Below, in pieces: positions 1-8,034 of a stretch of 64,000 nucleotides of DNA. The notes below the pieces were generated by a model. That model ran no database searches. It saw only the letters and a list, made by a program, of their open reading frames with translations, and had not been told where the DNA came from. This DNA is from Sphingobium sp. TCM1 (GTDB taxonomy: Bacteria > Pseudomonadota > Alphaproteobacteria > Sphingomonadales > Sphingomonadaceae). Positions within the stretch are counted from its first letter, which is position 1, and every line of letters begins with the position of its first letter. The position numbers and the translations under genes are program-made. Where the stretch lies: the NCBI RefSeq assembly GCF_001650725.1, contig NZ_LXVX01000023.1:62001-126000 (forward strand), written 5' to 3'.

Positions 1-45
1 GAAGAAGCGGTTCCTCACCGACCAGCGGATGAGATGGGCGATCAC
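1..45 (-). CDS. cusA: CusA/CzcA-type RND efflux pump, first 15 codons only
   Basis: Only the start of this gene lies in the window. It begins with GTG at 45..43, in a GTGA overlap with the stop codon of the adaptor gene upstream. The readable residues are MIAHLIRWSVRNRFF, the usual opening of heavy-metal RND pumps of the CusA/CzcA family: an amphipathic stretch before the first membrane helix. The gene order cusC-cusB-cusA, with 4-base overlaps, supports a single operon exporting copper or silver from the periplasm. Cu/Ag specificity is inferred from the partner adaptor. Confidence 0.75.
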   Translation of the reverse strand, partial: MIAHLIRWSVRNRFF

Positions 46-1532
46 TGGCCCGCCACCTTCGCCATATGCCGCAGCGTCGGTCCCGCCGGGGGCCGGTCGA
101 ACCCGAACCGGACCCGGTCACCCGCCTTGAAGCCGCGCGCGATGCCCGGATTGGCGAGCGCGAAGGTCATCGTCATCGCCGGCCAGTCGAGCGCGGGAAC
201 GGGCTCGTGGCTGAGCGTCACCGAATTGGCCGTGATCCGCTCGATCTTGCCGGTCGTCTCGTACAGCGTGGCTTTCGACGCCGGCGCGGCGATGGTCGCC
301 GATGCCGCACCGCCGCCGATCGGCCGCGCCTCGATTCCCGACAGGCTCGCCTCGGAATCGATCAGGAACTGCCCCGAGACGACGACGTTCTCGCCGGGCG
401 ACAGGCCGGCAAGGATCTCGGTCTCGCCGCCTGCCTCGCGGCCGATGCGGACCTCGGCGGGATGATAGCGCCCGTCGCCTGCGGCCAGCATGACGAGCGT
501 GCGCCTGCCCGTGCGGATCACCGCTTCGCTCGGCACCAGCAGCGCCGGCTTGGCATCGCCGCCAAGCGCGACGCTGGCGAACATGCCCGGCCGCAACCGG
601 CCGTCCCGGTTGGGCAGCTCGATCCGCACGGTGAGCGTGCGGCTGTCGGCCTGCGTGGTCGGCAGGATCGCGATCACCCGGCCGGCGAAGCGCTCGCCGG
701 GGAAGCCCGCCAGCGTGGTGCTGGCATTCTGGCCGACCCGGACATCGCCCGCGCGCGCTTCGGGCACCGCGGCATTGAGCCAGACGGTGCCGAGCCCGCT
801 TACCTGGGCGAGCGTCTGGCCCATGGCGAGCGTCACGCCGGCACGGGCGTCGAGCGTCTGGATCGTGCCCGAGATCGGCGTCGTGATCGTCACCACGCCG
901 TTCGGGCGTCCGCTCCGCTCGACGCTGGCGATGAGGCCGTCGGACATGCCCATCAGCCGCAGTCGCTGGCGCGCGGCCGCGGTGAGGTCGGGCTTGCCGA
1001 GCCGCCTGACGCTCAGATATTCGGTCTGCGCGCCGCCCCATTCGGGCAGGAGCAGGTCCGCGATCGGCGCGCCGGCGCGGACCACGTCCCCGGGCGCTCG
1101 CGCATAGACGCGGCTCACGAACCCGCCCGAACGCGCCTGGATGACGGCGACGTCGCGCTGGTTGAAGTCGATCGTGCCGGTGACCTCGAGGGCCGAGGCA
1201 AGGCTGCCCATCTTCGCCGCGACGACCCGCAATCCCAGGCTCTGCCGCGCGGCGGGATCGACGGCGACCGTGGGGGCCGCGCCGGCGCTTCCTCCGTCCG
1301 CGTATCGCGGCACGAGCTGCATATCCATGAAGGGCGACTTGCCGGGCTTGTCGAACTTCTGGTTGGGGAACATCGGATCGTACCAGTAAAGGACTTTGCC
1401 TGCCCCGGCGGGCGTGGTCGCCTCCGATTGCGGTGCCTGGCGATGGCCAGCCCAATAGCCTGTGCCGCCGGCCAGCAGCGCGACAGCCAGGATCGATGCG
1501 CCCCAGCGCAGCGCGGATTTATCGAGCGTCAT
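42..1532 (-). CDS. cusB: CusB-type periplasmic adaptor with C-terminal CusF domain
   Basis: This is the membrane fusion protein of a Cu(I)/Ag(I) RND efflux system, 496 residues. An N-terminal hydrophobic anchor (about residues 10-28) is followed by a heavy-metal-binding segment containing YWYDPMFP (about 48-55) and then the lipoyl/barrel-sandwich and beta-barrel core. The last 70 residues form a CusF-like domain with WPAMTMTF at about 450-457, matching the Trp and two Met residues CusF uses to hold Cu(I). In E. coli CusF is a separate protein, so this is an adaptor-chaperone fusion. ATG 1532 overlaps the stop of the outer-membrane gene (ATGA), showing translational coupling. Confidence 0.92.
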   Translation of the reverse strand: MTLDKSALRWGASILAVALLAGGTGYWAGHRQAPQSEATTPAGAGKVLYWYDPMFPNQKFDKPGKSPFMDMQLVPRYADGGSAGAAPTVAVDPAARQSLGLRVVAAKMGSLASALEVTGTIDFNQRDVAVIQARSGGFVSRVYARAPGDVVRAGAPIADLLLPEWGGAQTEYLSVRRLGKPDLTAAARQRLRLMGMSDGLIASVERSGRPNGVVTITTPISGTIQTLDARAGVTLAMGQTLAQVSGLGTVWLNAAVPEARAGDVRVGQNASTTLAGFPGERFAGRVIAILPTTQADSRTLTVRIELPNRDGRLRPGMFASVALGGDAKPALLVPSEAVIRTGRRTLVMLAAGDGRYHPAEVRIGREAGGETEILAGLSPGENVVVSGQFLIDSEASLSGIEARPIGGGAASATIAAPASKATLYETTGKIERITANSVTLSHEPVPALDWPAMTMTFALANPGIARGFKAGDRVRFGFDRPPAGPTLRHMAKVAGQ

Positions 1533-2791
1533 GGCCGCTCCTCCCCATAGGTGATAGTGATGCGGACCGCGTCGCGCGCGACGTCGGCTTCGCGGTTGAG
1601 CGCCTCGACCTCGGCCTCCGCGAGCCGGAGCGTCGTGAGCAGCGCGGCGCCAAGGTCGAGCTTGCCGGCGCCATAGCTGTCGCGGTCGAGCTCGGCGCGG
1701 TGCCTGGCGAGTGGCACCAGCGTCTCGCGGGCATTGCGCAACCGGGAGAGATGCATGGCATGGTCTGCGAGATCGGCGTCGAGCTGCGCCACCAGCTCGC
1801 GGCGGATCGCCTCGCGGTCGAACCGACCCCCTTGCGCAAGGCTCTCGCTTGCAGCGATCCTGGGGTTCTGGCGCTTGCCGGCGAACAGCGGCAGGTCGAT
1901 CGACACGCCGACCGAGGCCATGTCGCCGTACATGGGATCGCGCCGGCCATAGGTGACGCCGACCTTCCAGTCGGGGCGCTTGTCGGCGCGCGCGAGACGC
2001 ACGTCCGCTTCGGCGACTGCGATCCGCGCGTCCTGCGCGCGCAGGGCGGGAAGCGCATCGATCCCGGCCCGCAGCCGGATCGGATCGACATCGAGCATCG
2101 GCGGGTCGCCCGTCGCCTGCGGGTCGGGGTCGCCGGTATAGCGCGCGAGCCGGGCCCGCGCCTGCGCCACCACCGCAGCCATCTCGGCGCGGCGATCGGC
2201 GATGGCGGCGCGGAGCTGGTCGGGCTCGAGCGCCTGGCTCGGGCGCGCGCTGCCCGACGCCAGGCGTGCGGTCACGGTCTTCTGCAGGTCGTCGAGGCTG
2301 GCATCGAGCAGGTCGAGCTGCCGGAGCCGGCGTTCTCCATAATAGAGATCGACCCAGGCGAGGGCGGTCTCGAGCCGCACGTTGCGGCCTTCGACCAGCT
2401 CGCCCGCCTCGGCGATACCGATATCGGCCGCGGCGCGCGCGGCGCGTGCATGGCGCTTGGCGAGATTGGGGAAGGTCTGGCTGAACCCGATCGTCGCCAT
2501 AGTGAAATCGTCGCGCGTGAAGCTGCCGGCATTGGGGCCGCTCACCGGGAAGTTCTGCAGGCCCAGGTCGAGCGTCGGATCGGGCAGGCGATCGGCCGCG
2601 ACCGCCGAAGAGCGGGCGCCGGCTGTCGCCGCCGCGCGCGCCTTGAGGCTTGGCGCGTTGGCGGCAGCGAGCCTCACTGCCTGCTCGTAGGTGAGCGGGC
2701 CGGCCGACACCGGCACGGCCCAGGCGCTCGCAAGCGTCGCACCGATAGAGAGCAACAGGCGTCGCACAGCGCGCCTCGGCATCATGATCAT
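1529..2791 (-). CDS. cusC: TolC-family outer-membrane efflux protein (CusC/CzcC-like)
   Basis: This is the outer-membrane channel of the CusCBA efflux pump, 420 residues. A signal peptide ending near VPVSAG is followed by two OEP repeats rich in alpha-helical residues (for example LTYEQAVRLAAANAPSLKAR), as in CzcC/CusC. The start at 2791 is chosen because GAGGGG lies 9 bases upstream. An in-frame ATG at 2827 has no ribosome binding site, and ATG 2800 sits directly on the GAGGGG. It is the first gene of the operon and overlaps cusB by 4 bases. Confidence 0.88.
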   Translation of the reverse strand: MIMMPRRAVRRLLLSIGATLASAWAVPVSAGPLTYEQAVRLAAANAPSLKARAAATAGARSSAVAADRLPDPTLDLGLQNFPVSGPNAGSFTRDDFTMATIGFSQTFPNLAKRHARAARAAADIGIAEAGELVEGRNVRLETALAWVDLYYGERRLRQLDLLDASLDDLQKTVTARLASGSARPSQALEPDQLRAAIADRRAEMAAVVAQARARLARYTGDPDPQATGDPPMLDVDPIRLRAGIDALPALRAQDARIAVAEADVRLARADKRPDWKVGVTYGRRDPMYGDMASVGVSIDLPLFAGKRQNPRIAASESLAQGGRFDREAIRRELVAQLDADLADHAMHLSRLRNARETLVPLARHRAELDRDSYGAGKLDLGAALLTTLRLAEAEVEALNREADVARDAVRITITYGEERP

Positions 2792-2854
2792 GGATATCAT
2801 CCCCTCATGACAGAGGCGGCGCGCCAAGATGTGACGCGCCGCTCCGGAGCGGGT

Positions 2855-3112
2855 TTAGCCCTTGTCCGACCTGACTGCGCCGCGCATGCAGTCGGCGGCG
2901 CTTGCCTGCATCATCGCGCAATCGCAGCTGGCCATGTCCCGGCTGTCGGGCACCCATATGCGGACACGCGCAGGGCCAGTCGCCCGCGGACCATATTGCG
3001 GCGCCGACCGCCATTCCCAATGGCCTTGCGGCGTGCGGCTCGCGTCGGTTGCAAGCGCAGGCGCGGCGAGACTGAGGGCCGCCACAAGGGCGGCCGGAAG
3101 CAGTTTGATCAT
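2855..3112 (-). CDS. Small secreted protein of copper island, unknown function
   Basis: An 85-residue protein with a clear signal peptide (MIKLLPAALVAALSLAAPALA). The mature part has a central HWEWRSAPQYGPRATG stretch and three Cys near the C-terminus (CDCAMM...DCMRG) plus several Met, suggesting a metal-binding or disulfide role. The start at 3112 has AAAGG 8 bases upstream. It lies 63 bases before cusC in the same direction, so it probably belongs to the efflux transcription unit. I do not recognise a named family; similar small proteins are common beside sphingomonad copper operons. Confidence 0.65.
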   Translation of the reverse strand: MIKLLPAALVAALSLAAPALATDASRTPQGHWEWRSAPQYGPRATGPARVRIWVPDSRDMASCDCAMMQASAADCMRGAVRSDKG

Positions 3113-3189
3113 CACGAAAACCTTTGACTGAAAAGAAGGAAACCGGGCGCGCACGCATCGATCGATGCGCGCAGCCCGTGCTCGTTCAA

Positions 3190-3552
3190 TCAGGCAAGGC
3201 TGGTGGGAGGATCCGGCTCGGGCGCAACCGCCTTGCCGGTCAATATCGTGTCGGTCGTCCAGAAGCTGGGCGCGTCGTAGAGACGCGCAGGCGCAACGCC
3301 GCCTGCCAGGTCCGCTGCGACCAGCGGGATCACGCACCCCATCGCGGCGATGCAATCGAGCGTCAGGCCCTTGCAGGGCTTTTCGCTGGGCGCAGGCTGC
3401 TGCTTGGCCATCATCGCCATGCAGTCCGCATCCATGCCCTTGGCCAGCGGCGCGCCTGCCGCCTGCGGCACGCTGTGCGCGGCCGCCATCTGGGCTCCGA
3501 AGAGACCGGACAGCGCTCCGATGACGAGCAGGAGGGCGAGCAGGCGTTTCAC
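3190..3552 (-). CDS. Small Met/Cys-containing secreted or membrane protein, unknown
   Basis: A 120-residue protein. Residues 1-25 form a signal peptide or single helix (MKRLLALLLVIGALSGLFGA) ending near MAAAH. A motif with spaced Cys and Met follows (DADCMAMMAKQQPAP, then KPCKGLTLDCIAAMGCVIP). Four Cys and several Met point to metal binding. It is the first gene of the leftward run that continues into the 85-residue protein and cusCBA. No family name can be given. Products of this kind are seen ahead of cusCBA in copper islands, which is the basis for guessing a periplasmic copper role. Confidence 0.65.
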   Translation of the reverse strand: MKRLLALLLVIGALSGLFGAQMAAAHSVPQAAGAPLAKGMDADCMAMMAKQQPAPSEKPCKGLTLDCIAAMGCVIPLVAADLAGGVAPARLYDAPSFWTTDTILTGKAVAPEPDPPTSLA

Positions 3553-3691
3553 GGGCCTCGATATCTAGCGGGTTTCGCGGGCGCAGCCAACCAAAGTCTC
3601 GCGCCGCGCGGATTTTGAAGTGCTGACGGCTGATTCCGTCAACTCCGCGTCAATAAAGATCCGGCCCGGGGAAGAAGATCGGCTGCGGCCT

Positions 3692-3733
3692 CTACGTATA
3701 TCGAGGCTGGACCCGGGACCGTAGTCCCAAGCC
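3692..3733 (+). promoter_or_regulatory. TACGTATA element plus MerR-type operator before the 3796 gene
   Basis: CTACGTATATCG at 3692-3703 matches an element repeated before other island genes. Just downstream lies the inverted repeat GGGACCGTAGTCCC (3715-3728), preceded by CTGGAC and followed about 19 bases later by CCTGAA, the long-spacer layout of MerR-family promoters. It resembles the operator at 4258-4271 (TGGACCATGGTCCA), so the MerR regulator encoded at 4295 is the likely binder. The -35 and -10 boxes are weak matches. Confidence 0.5.
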
Positions 3734-3795
3734 TGAAGAGACGCTCTTCCCCTCGGCAAAGTCCGGGCGGTGGCTTACCATCCAAGGAGGTGAAT

Positions 3796-4152
3796 ATGGT
3801 CAGAAAAACTCTCATGGTCGCGCTTGCCGGCATTTCGATGCTTGCTGCCGTCCCCGCTATGGCCCAGGGCATCGGGCACAGCCTGTTCATGCGCGGCTCG
3901 ATCGTCGACACGGGCAGCAACGGCACGGTCGTCTGCATCGGCAAGGCCGATGGCGCCGAGGTCGGCCAGAAGCTCGAGGTCTATCGCGTCGTGACCCATC
4001 CGGGTCCGTCCAAGGGCGTGGCGCCGACCTATCACCGCCAGCTCGTCGGCCATGTGACGATCGACCATATCTTTGACGATCACTTCGCGCACGTGTCCGT
4101 CGCCGACGGCACGCCTGCCAGGCACGACATCGTCGAGCTTCGCAAGAACTGA
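3796..4152 (+). CDS. Secreted hypothetical protein, paralogue of the 12581 gene
   Basis: A 118-residue secreted protein with a signal peptide ending MLAAVPAMAQ. The mature part starts with GIGHSLFMRG, then IGKADGAEVGQKLEVYRV and IDHIFDDHFAHV; all three blocks recur in the protein encoded at 12581-12910, so the two are paralogues. The predicted fold is mostly beta. ATG 3796 is preferred over GTG 3790 because AAGGAGG ends 5 bases before it. A MerR-type operator upstream suggests metal induction. Function unknown; a periplasmic copper-binding or surface-stress role is a guess. Confidence 0.75.
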   Translation: MVRKTLMVALAGISMLAAVPAMAQGIGHSLFMRGSIVDTGSNGTVVCIGKADGAEVGQKLEVYRVVTHPGPSKGVAPTYHRQLVGHVTIDHIFDDHFAHVSVADGTPARHDIVELRKN

Positions 4153-4164
4153 CAAGCCGGTGGC

Positions 4165-4214
4165 CCGGCGGCACGGGCTGCCCTGCGACGCGTCGGGGCA
4201 GCCCGTGCCGCCGG
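4165..4214 (+). terminator. Perfect 19-bp hairpin after the 3796 gene
   Basis: CCGGCGGCACGGGCTGCCC (4165-4183) pairs perfectly with 4196-4214 around a 12-base loop. The loop is itself nearly palindromic (CGACGCGTCG). There is no T-tract, so this is either a terminator without U-tail or a transcript-stabilising stem. It separates the 3796 gene from the merR promoter. Confidence 0.6.
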
Positions 4215-4250
4215 CGACGAGGAGACCGTTCGGGGTCAAAGCGAAACCGC

Positions 4251-4282
4251 TTGACCCTGGACCATGGTCCAACCGGCATGAT
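4251..4282 (+). promoter_or_regulatory. MerR-family operator/promoter of the 4295 regulator
   Basis: TTGACC (-35, 4251-4256) and CATGAT (-10, 4277-4282) are separated by 20 bases holding the perfect palindrome TGGACCATGGTCCA (4258-4271). An over-long spacer with a central dyad is the hallmark of MerR/CueR promoters that the regulator untwists. GGGTCAA at 4233-4239 and TTGACCC at 4251-4257 form a second, wider inverted repeat. The site lies 13 bases before the merR start codon, so autoregulation is expected. Confidence 0.75.
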
Positions 4283-4294
4283 CGAGCGGATGAC

Positions 4295-4774
4295 ATGGGC
4301 AATTTCAAGATCGGCGAACTGGCCGCGGCCGCAGGCGTGGGGCGGGATACGATCCGCTATTATGAGCGGATGGGCCTGCTGCGCGAGCCCGCGCGCACGG
4401 CAGCGGGCTACAGGCTCTACGACGCGACCGACCTCGAGCGCGTCAATTTCATCCGCTCGGCGCAGGAGCTTGGTTTCACACTCGAACAGGCCCGGCAGCT
4501 GCTGGCGCTCAGGGCGTCGGACACCGCGCATGCCCAGGCCGTGCTCGATATCACGCTTGCCAAGATCGCGGACGCCGAAGCCCGGCTCGAGCGCCTGTCG
4601 GATATCCGCGACATGCTGCGGATGCTCGCCGACGAATGCCCGGGCGAAGTGCCGGTCTCCGATTGCCCGATCCTCGCCTTCCTGACGGCGCGGCGGAAAG
4701 ACCAGCAGCATAACAAGAAACATCAGGCAGCGCAGGACGAACGATCACCACGAGCGAAAGGGGTTTTGTCATGA
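4295..4774 (+). CDS. MerR-family heavy-metal-responsive regulator
   Basis: A 159-residue MerR regulator. The winged helix-turn-helix is residues 3-70 (FKIGELAAAAGVGRDTIRYYERMGLL), followed by a dimerisation helix (about 75-112) and a metal loop with Cys115 and Cys124 (ECPGEVPVSDCPI), the two-Cys layout of CueR-type sensors. A charged tail of about 30 residues extends past the usual end. The likely signal is Cu(I), but other thiophilic metals are possible. It shares operator half-sites with 3715 and 41419, suggesting it controls those promoters too. The stop overlaps the next start (ATGA). Confidence 0.85.
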   Translation: MGNFKIGELAAAAGVGRDTIRYYERMGLLREPARTAAGYRLYDATDLERVNFIRSAQELGFTLEQARQLLALRASDTAHAQAVLDITLAKIADAEARLERLSDIRDMLRMLADECPGEVPVSDCPILAFLTARRKDQQHNKKHQAAQDERSPRAKGVLS

Positions 4775-4992
4775 AGAAAATGCGTTTGATCGCCGTCCTC
4801 ACGCCGGCGCTGCTTCTAGGCGCCTGTGTGACCACGCGGCCGACCTCGGCGCAGGTCGAGAGTTGCCGGGCGATGGAGGGCAATATGGGTCTCCAGACGC
4901 CGCATGATCATGGCGAGATGAAGGGGCAGGGGCGCAACCCGATGAACCTCTCGCACGACCGGTGTCTCCGGATTCTGCGCAGCGCGCAATGA
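4771..4992 (+). CDS. Small lipoprotein, unknown function
   Basis: A 73-residue lipoprotein. The signal peptide ends in a lipobox LLGAC (Cys19), so it should be lipid-anchored. The mature part contains a His/Met stretch (PHDHGEMKGQG) and two further Cys (ESCRAMEG and HDRCLRIL). The strong AAAGGGG site and ATGA overlap with the MerR gene make it co-transcribed with the regulator. No family recognised; a metal-binding envelope role is inferred from composition and context. Confidence 0.65.
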   Translation: MKKMRLIAVLTPALLLGACVTTRPTSAQVESCRAMEGNMGLQTPHDHGEMKGQGRNPMNLSHDRCLRILRSAQ

Positions 4993-5051
4993 GCCGGTCC
5001 GGACGCCAGGGATGGCGCCCGGACACAGTTTTCAAGCCAAGGAGCAAAGCC

Positions 5052-5372
5052 ATGATCGACCATGCGAAGAAAGCCCTTCCACTTGTCGGCGGAAGCCTGT
5101 TGCTGGCGCTCGCGCTTTCGGGCTGCGACCGCCAGGCCGACCAGACGGTGCCGCCCGCGGCGAACAGCGTCGCCGCCACCCCGGTCCTGACCGACAGCGG
5201 CAACGCTGCAGACGCGGCGCCGATGGACGCGATGAGCAACCAGGCCGAGATGGAGCGGCATCACCGTCAGGCGATGGACCATGACGCGATGCGCGCCGGG
5301 GCCGGCAACCAGACCGCGCCGGCACCCGATCCCGCGCCGGGCAATGCGGCGATGCCGATGAAGGATATGTAG
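5052..5372 (+). CDS. Small Met/His-rich lipoprotein, unknown function
   Basis: A 106-residue lipoprotein with signal helix VGGSLLLALALSGC (lipobox LSGC) and a low-complexity Ala/Pro/Met-rich mature part. Metal-ligand candidates are MERHHRQAMDHDAM and the terminal MPMKDM. The start at 5052 has AAGGAG 8 bases upstream. It sits 17 bases before a large reductase gene and probably opens that operon. The disordered, Met/His-rich sequence suggests a periplasmic copper sponge, an inference from composition only. Confidence 0.6.
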   Translation: MIDHAKKALPLVGGSLLLALALSGCDRQADQTVPPAANSVAATPVLTDSGNAADAAPMDAMSNQAEMERHHRQAMDHDAMRAGAGNQTAPAPDPAPGNAAMPMKDM

Positions 5373-5395
5373 GCTCGCACACTAAGGGGATGAGG

Positions 5396-7306
5396 ATGTC
5401 CAGGCGGATCAGCCTTCGACGCTTGAGCCTCGGCTGCGCAATCGCTCTCAGCCTGTCCGCGAGCGCGGGCGCGCAGGAGGGCGAGGATCATGCCGCGCAT
5501 CATGGCGCAGGCATGCCGGCCGGCGGGGGCATGTCCGCACCGGCAGAGCCGGGGTCGTCGGACATGGCGAAGATGATGAACCCCATGATGGATCGCATGA
5601 TCAATGGGGAAGGGGAGAATGAGCACGGCCACGAATCGCGCCGGACCGGCTTCATCTCGCAGCTGCTCGCCTTTCCCGCGCTTGACGAAGCGGCAAGGCA
5701 GCGGGTCGCTGCGCAGGCCGGCGAACGGGTAAGCACGGGTCTGGCGATGATCAACGCCGCCTCGGCCGACGGCGCGCGTGCGACCACGGTCTCGGCCCGG
5801 CTCGATGCGGCGCGGCGCCTGCGCGAGGGAACCGACCTGTTCCGCTCCGGCACCGCCGCGCAGGGCGCGATCGGGGGCTTGCAGCCGCCCCGGGAGGTCG
5901 GGCTTGCCTGGCTGCGCGATCAGCTCGACATCGACCAGGCCGCGCCCGGCCATGCCGATCACTGGTTCGGCATCTCGCCCTCGCACCTCCTTCTCATGCT
6001 GTTCCTGGGGCTGGTGAGCGCCACGCTTATCGCGCTGCAGATCTTCCGCCTGCGGCGGATCGGGGCGATCGCCGGCGGTGTCGCCACCGCCAAGGTTCCA
6101 GCAAAGCCGGAGCCGAAGGCTGCCCCTCCCGCTACCAGGGTTGCGCCCGCGCCTGCACCCGTTGCCGACAGCGCCGGGCTCGCGCCGAGCAATGCGGCCG
6201 CACCCGCTGGGGCGTCGCTGCGCAAGCCCAAAAGCTGGGCGGGGCAGCTGCGCGTGGTCCAGATCGTGCGAGAGACGCCGAGCGTGCTGACCTTCCGGCT
6301 CGCGGACCCGACCGCCGACCGGCTGCCGTTCGACTTCCTGCCGGGCCAGTTCCTGCAGGTCGAGGTAGAGCCCGAAGCGGGCAAGACCGCGCGCCGTTCC
6401 TACACGATCGCCTCTTCGCCGACCCAGCGGGCCTATGTCGAACTGACGGTCAAGCGCGAGGAGCAGGGCGTGGTCTCGCGATACCTGCACGACAAGGTCG
6501 TCGCCGACGATCTGCTGAAGGTCAGCGGACCGTTCGGCGCCTTCACCTTCACGGGAACGGATGCCCAGAGCATCGTGCTGATCGCGGGCGGGGTCGGCAT
6601 CACCCCGATGATGTCGGTGCTGCGCTATCTCACCGACACCGCGTGGAAGGGTGATATCTTCTTCTTCTACGGCGCACGGTCGACCGAGGAATTCGTGTTC
6701 CGCGACGAGCTCGAGCGGCTCGAACGCCGTTTTCCCAACCTCCATGTCGTCGCCGCGATGCAGCGCGCGCCCGGCACCGTCTGGATGGGCCCCGAAGGGC
6801 CGATCACGCGCGAGATGATCCTGGCCGCGGTGCCGGAGATCGCGAGCCGGCGCATCCATATGTGCGGCCCGCCGGCGATGATGGGCGCGATGCGCGGCGT
6901 GCTGGCGGAACTCGGCGTCCCCGAAGCGCAGCTGCACACCGAGGCGTTCGGTCCGGCCTCGCTGCCGGCCGACCACGAGGATCTCGAGGTCAAGCCCGCG
7001 CCCCCGCCAGCGGATAAGCCGGCCCCGAGCGCCGAGGTGGCGCCGAGCACGGTGACCTTCTCCGTGTCGGGGGTGTCGGCGGCCTTGCCCGCGGACGAGA
7101 CCGTGCTGGAGGCGGCCGAGGGCGCGGGCGTCGAGATCCCCTATGCATGCCGTGCGGGCACATGCGGCGCCTGCGTGGTCAAGCTGCTGCAGGGCGAAGT
7201 GACGATGGAGGTCGAATCCGGCCTTGCGCCCGCCGACAAGGCGCAAGGCTATGTGCTCGCGTGCCAGGCGAAGGGGACGGGCACGCCGCTCGTGGTCGAA
7301 GCCTGA
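5396..7306 (+). CDS. Membrane-anchored FAD/NAD(P) oxidoreductase with 2Fe-2S ferredoxin domain
   Basis: A 636-residue electron-transfer flavoprotein. A signal peptide precedes a roughly 165-residue His/Met-rich, probably periplasmic segment, then a transmembrane helix (about 197-215) and a Pro/Ala linker. A ferredoxin-reductase module follows: FAD motif R334-S-Y-T and NAD(P) motif GGVGITP at 398-404. The C-terminal plant-type 2Fe-2S domain has Cys585, 590, 593 and 623. This topology puts the reductase in the cytoplasm, feeding electrons from NAD(P)H outward. ATG 5396 is preferred to 5390 (AAGGGG abuts the latter). Its stop overlaps the b-type cytochrome gene (TGATG), so the two are coupled. 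The N-terminal part is not recognised. Confidence 0.8.
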   Translation: MSRRISLRRLSLGCAIALSLSASAGAQEGEDHAAHHGAGMPAGGGMSAPAEPGSSDMAKMMNPMMDRMINGEGENEHGHESRRTGFISQLLAFPALDEAARQRVAAQAGERVSTGLAMINAASADGARATTVSARLDAARRLREGTDLFRSGTAAQGAIGGLQPPREVGLAWLRDQLDIDQAAPGHADHWFGISPSHLLLMLFLGLVSATLIALQIFRLRRIGAIAGGVATAKVPAKPEPKAAPPATRVAPAPAPVADSAGLAPSNAAAPAGASLRKPKSWAGQLRVVQIVRETPSVLTFRLADPTADRLPFDFLPGQFLQVEVEPEAGKTARRSYTIASSPTQRAYVELTVKREEQGVVSRYLHDKVVADDLLKVSGPFGAFTFTGTDAQSIVLIAGGVGITPMMSVLRYLTDTAWKGDIFFFYGARSTEEFVFRDELERLERRFPNLHVVAAMQRAPGTVWMGPEGPITREMILAAVPEIASRRIHMCGPPAMMGAMRGVLAELGVPEAQLHTEAFGPASLPADHEDLEVKPAPPPADKPAPSAEVAPSTVTFSVSGVSAALPADETVLEAAEGAGVEIPYACRAGTCGACVVKLLQGEVTMEVESGLAPADKAQGYVLACQAKGTGTPLVVEA

Positions 7307-8034
7307 TGCGCGAACGCAGCGACATTGCCGTGGGCCTGCTGGTCGCGTTCCTGCTGCTGTTCCCGTTCGGCTATCTCGTGCATGTGTCGCCCCGCTTTCC
7401 GGGTAGCCTGGCCGGCGGGATCATCGGGATCGCAGCGCTCGTGCTGATGCTGCTGACGCTTCCTTATGTCGCGGCCAAGCACATCGCCTGGGTCGACAAG
7501 GCGCTCTCCCGGGTCGTCAGCAAGCCAACCCTGCTCGCCATCCACATCTATGCCGGCGTGCTGGCGCCGATCCTGGGTCTGGTCCACGCCGCGCACAAGC
7601 TCGAAAGCCCGGTCGGCCTGCTTCTGACCGTCCTCCTGCTGATGACGGTCATCACCGGCTTCATCGGCCGCTACCTGCTTGCCCAGCTTGGTCGGGCGCT
7701 GCGCGGACGCAGGTCAGAACTGGCCTCGCTTCGCGCCGCCTTCCTCGAGGAGCCGGCGGCGCCGACGCAGGCCGATACCGCAGCCCCGCCGCTGTCGGGC
7801 TGGAAGCGCTATCTGTTCGTCGCCGGGGATGCGTCCGCGGGCCAGCGCCCCCAGGACAAGGCGGGGATCGCCGCAGCGCTGGCCGATACCGAATTCGCGA
7901 TCCGTGCCGAAGAGGCAACCAACACCCTGTTCGCGCGGTGGCGGTTCCTGCACATCCTGCTGGGCTGTCTCATCTTCGCGCTGCTCGCGCTCCACGTCGG
8001 CGCGGCGATCTATTACGGGCTGCGCTGGCTATGA
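7306..8034 (+). CDS. Polytopic membrane protein, putative b-type cytochrome
   Basis: A 242-residue membrane protein with about five helices (about 7-27, 36-56, 75-95, 103-122 and 205-236) and a cytoplasmic loop between the last two. His residues inside or at the ends of helices (AIHIYAG, LVHAAHK, FLHILLG, ALHVGAA) are spaced like bis-heme b ligands in hydrogenase- or ferric-reductase-type cytochromes. It sits between the NAD(P)H reductase and a multiheme cytochrome c, with overlapping stops and starts, so it most plausibly carries electrons across the membrane. The family is not named here; heme content is inferred. Confidence 0.7.
   Translation: MRERSDIAVGLLVAFLLLFPFGYLVHVSPRFPGSLAGGIIGIAALVLMLLTLPYVAAKHIAWVDKALSRVVSKPTLLAIHIYAGVLAPILGLVHAAHKLESPVGLLLTVLLLMTVITGFIGRYLLAQLGRALRGRRSELASLRAAFLEEPAAPTQADTAAPPLSGWKRYLFVAGDASAGQRPQDKAGIAAALADTEFAIRAEEATNTLFARWRFLHILLGCLIFALLALHVGAAIYYGLRWL

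Noticed and set aside
66..3127. Long plus-strand reading frames opposite cusB and cusC
   Set aside because: Arg/Ala-rich translations without motifs, mirroring the real minus-strand genes in GC-rich DNA; no ribosome sites.
5267..7246. 659-codon minus-strand frame opposite the FAD/2Fe-2S reductase
   Set aside because: The plus strand carries clear FAD, NAD and 2Fe-2S motifs; the minus frame is a composition artefact.
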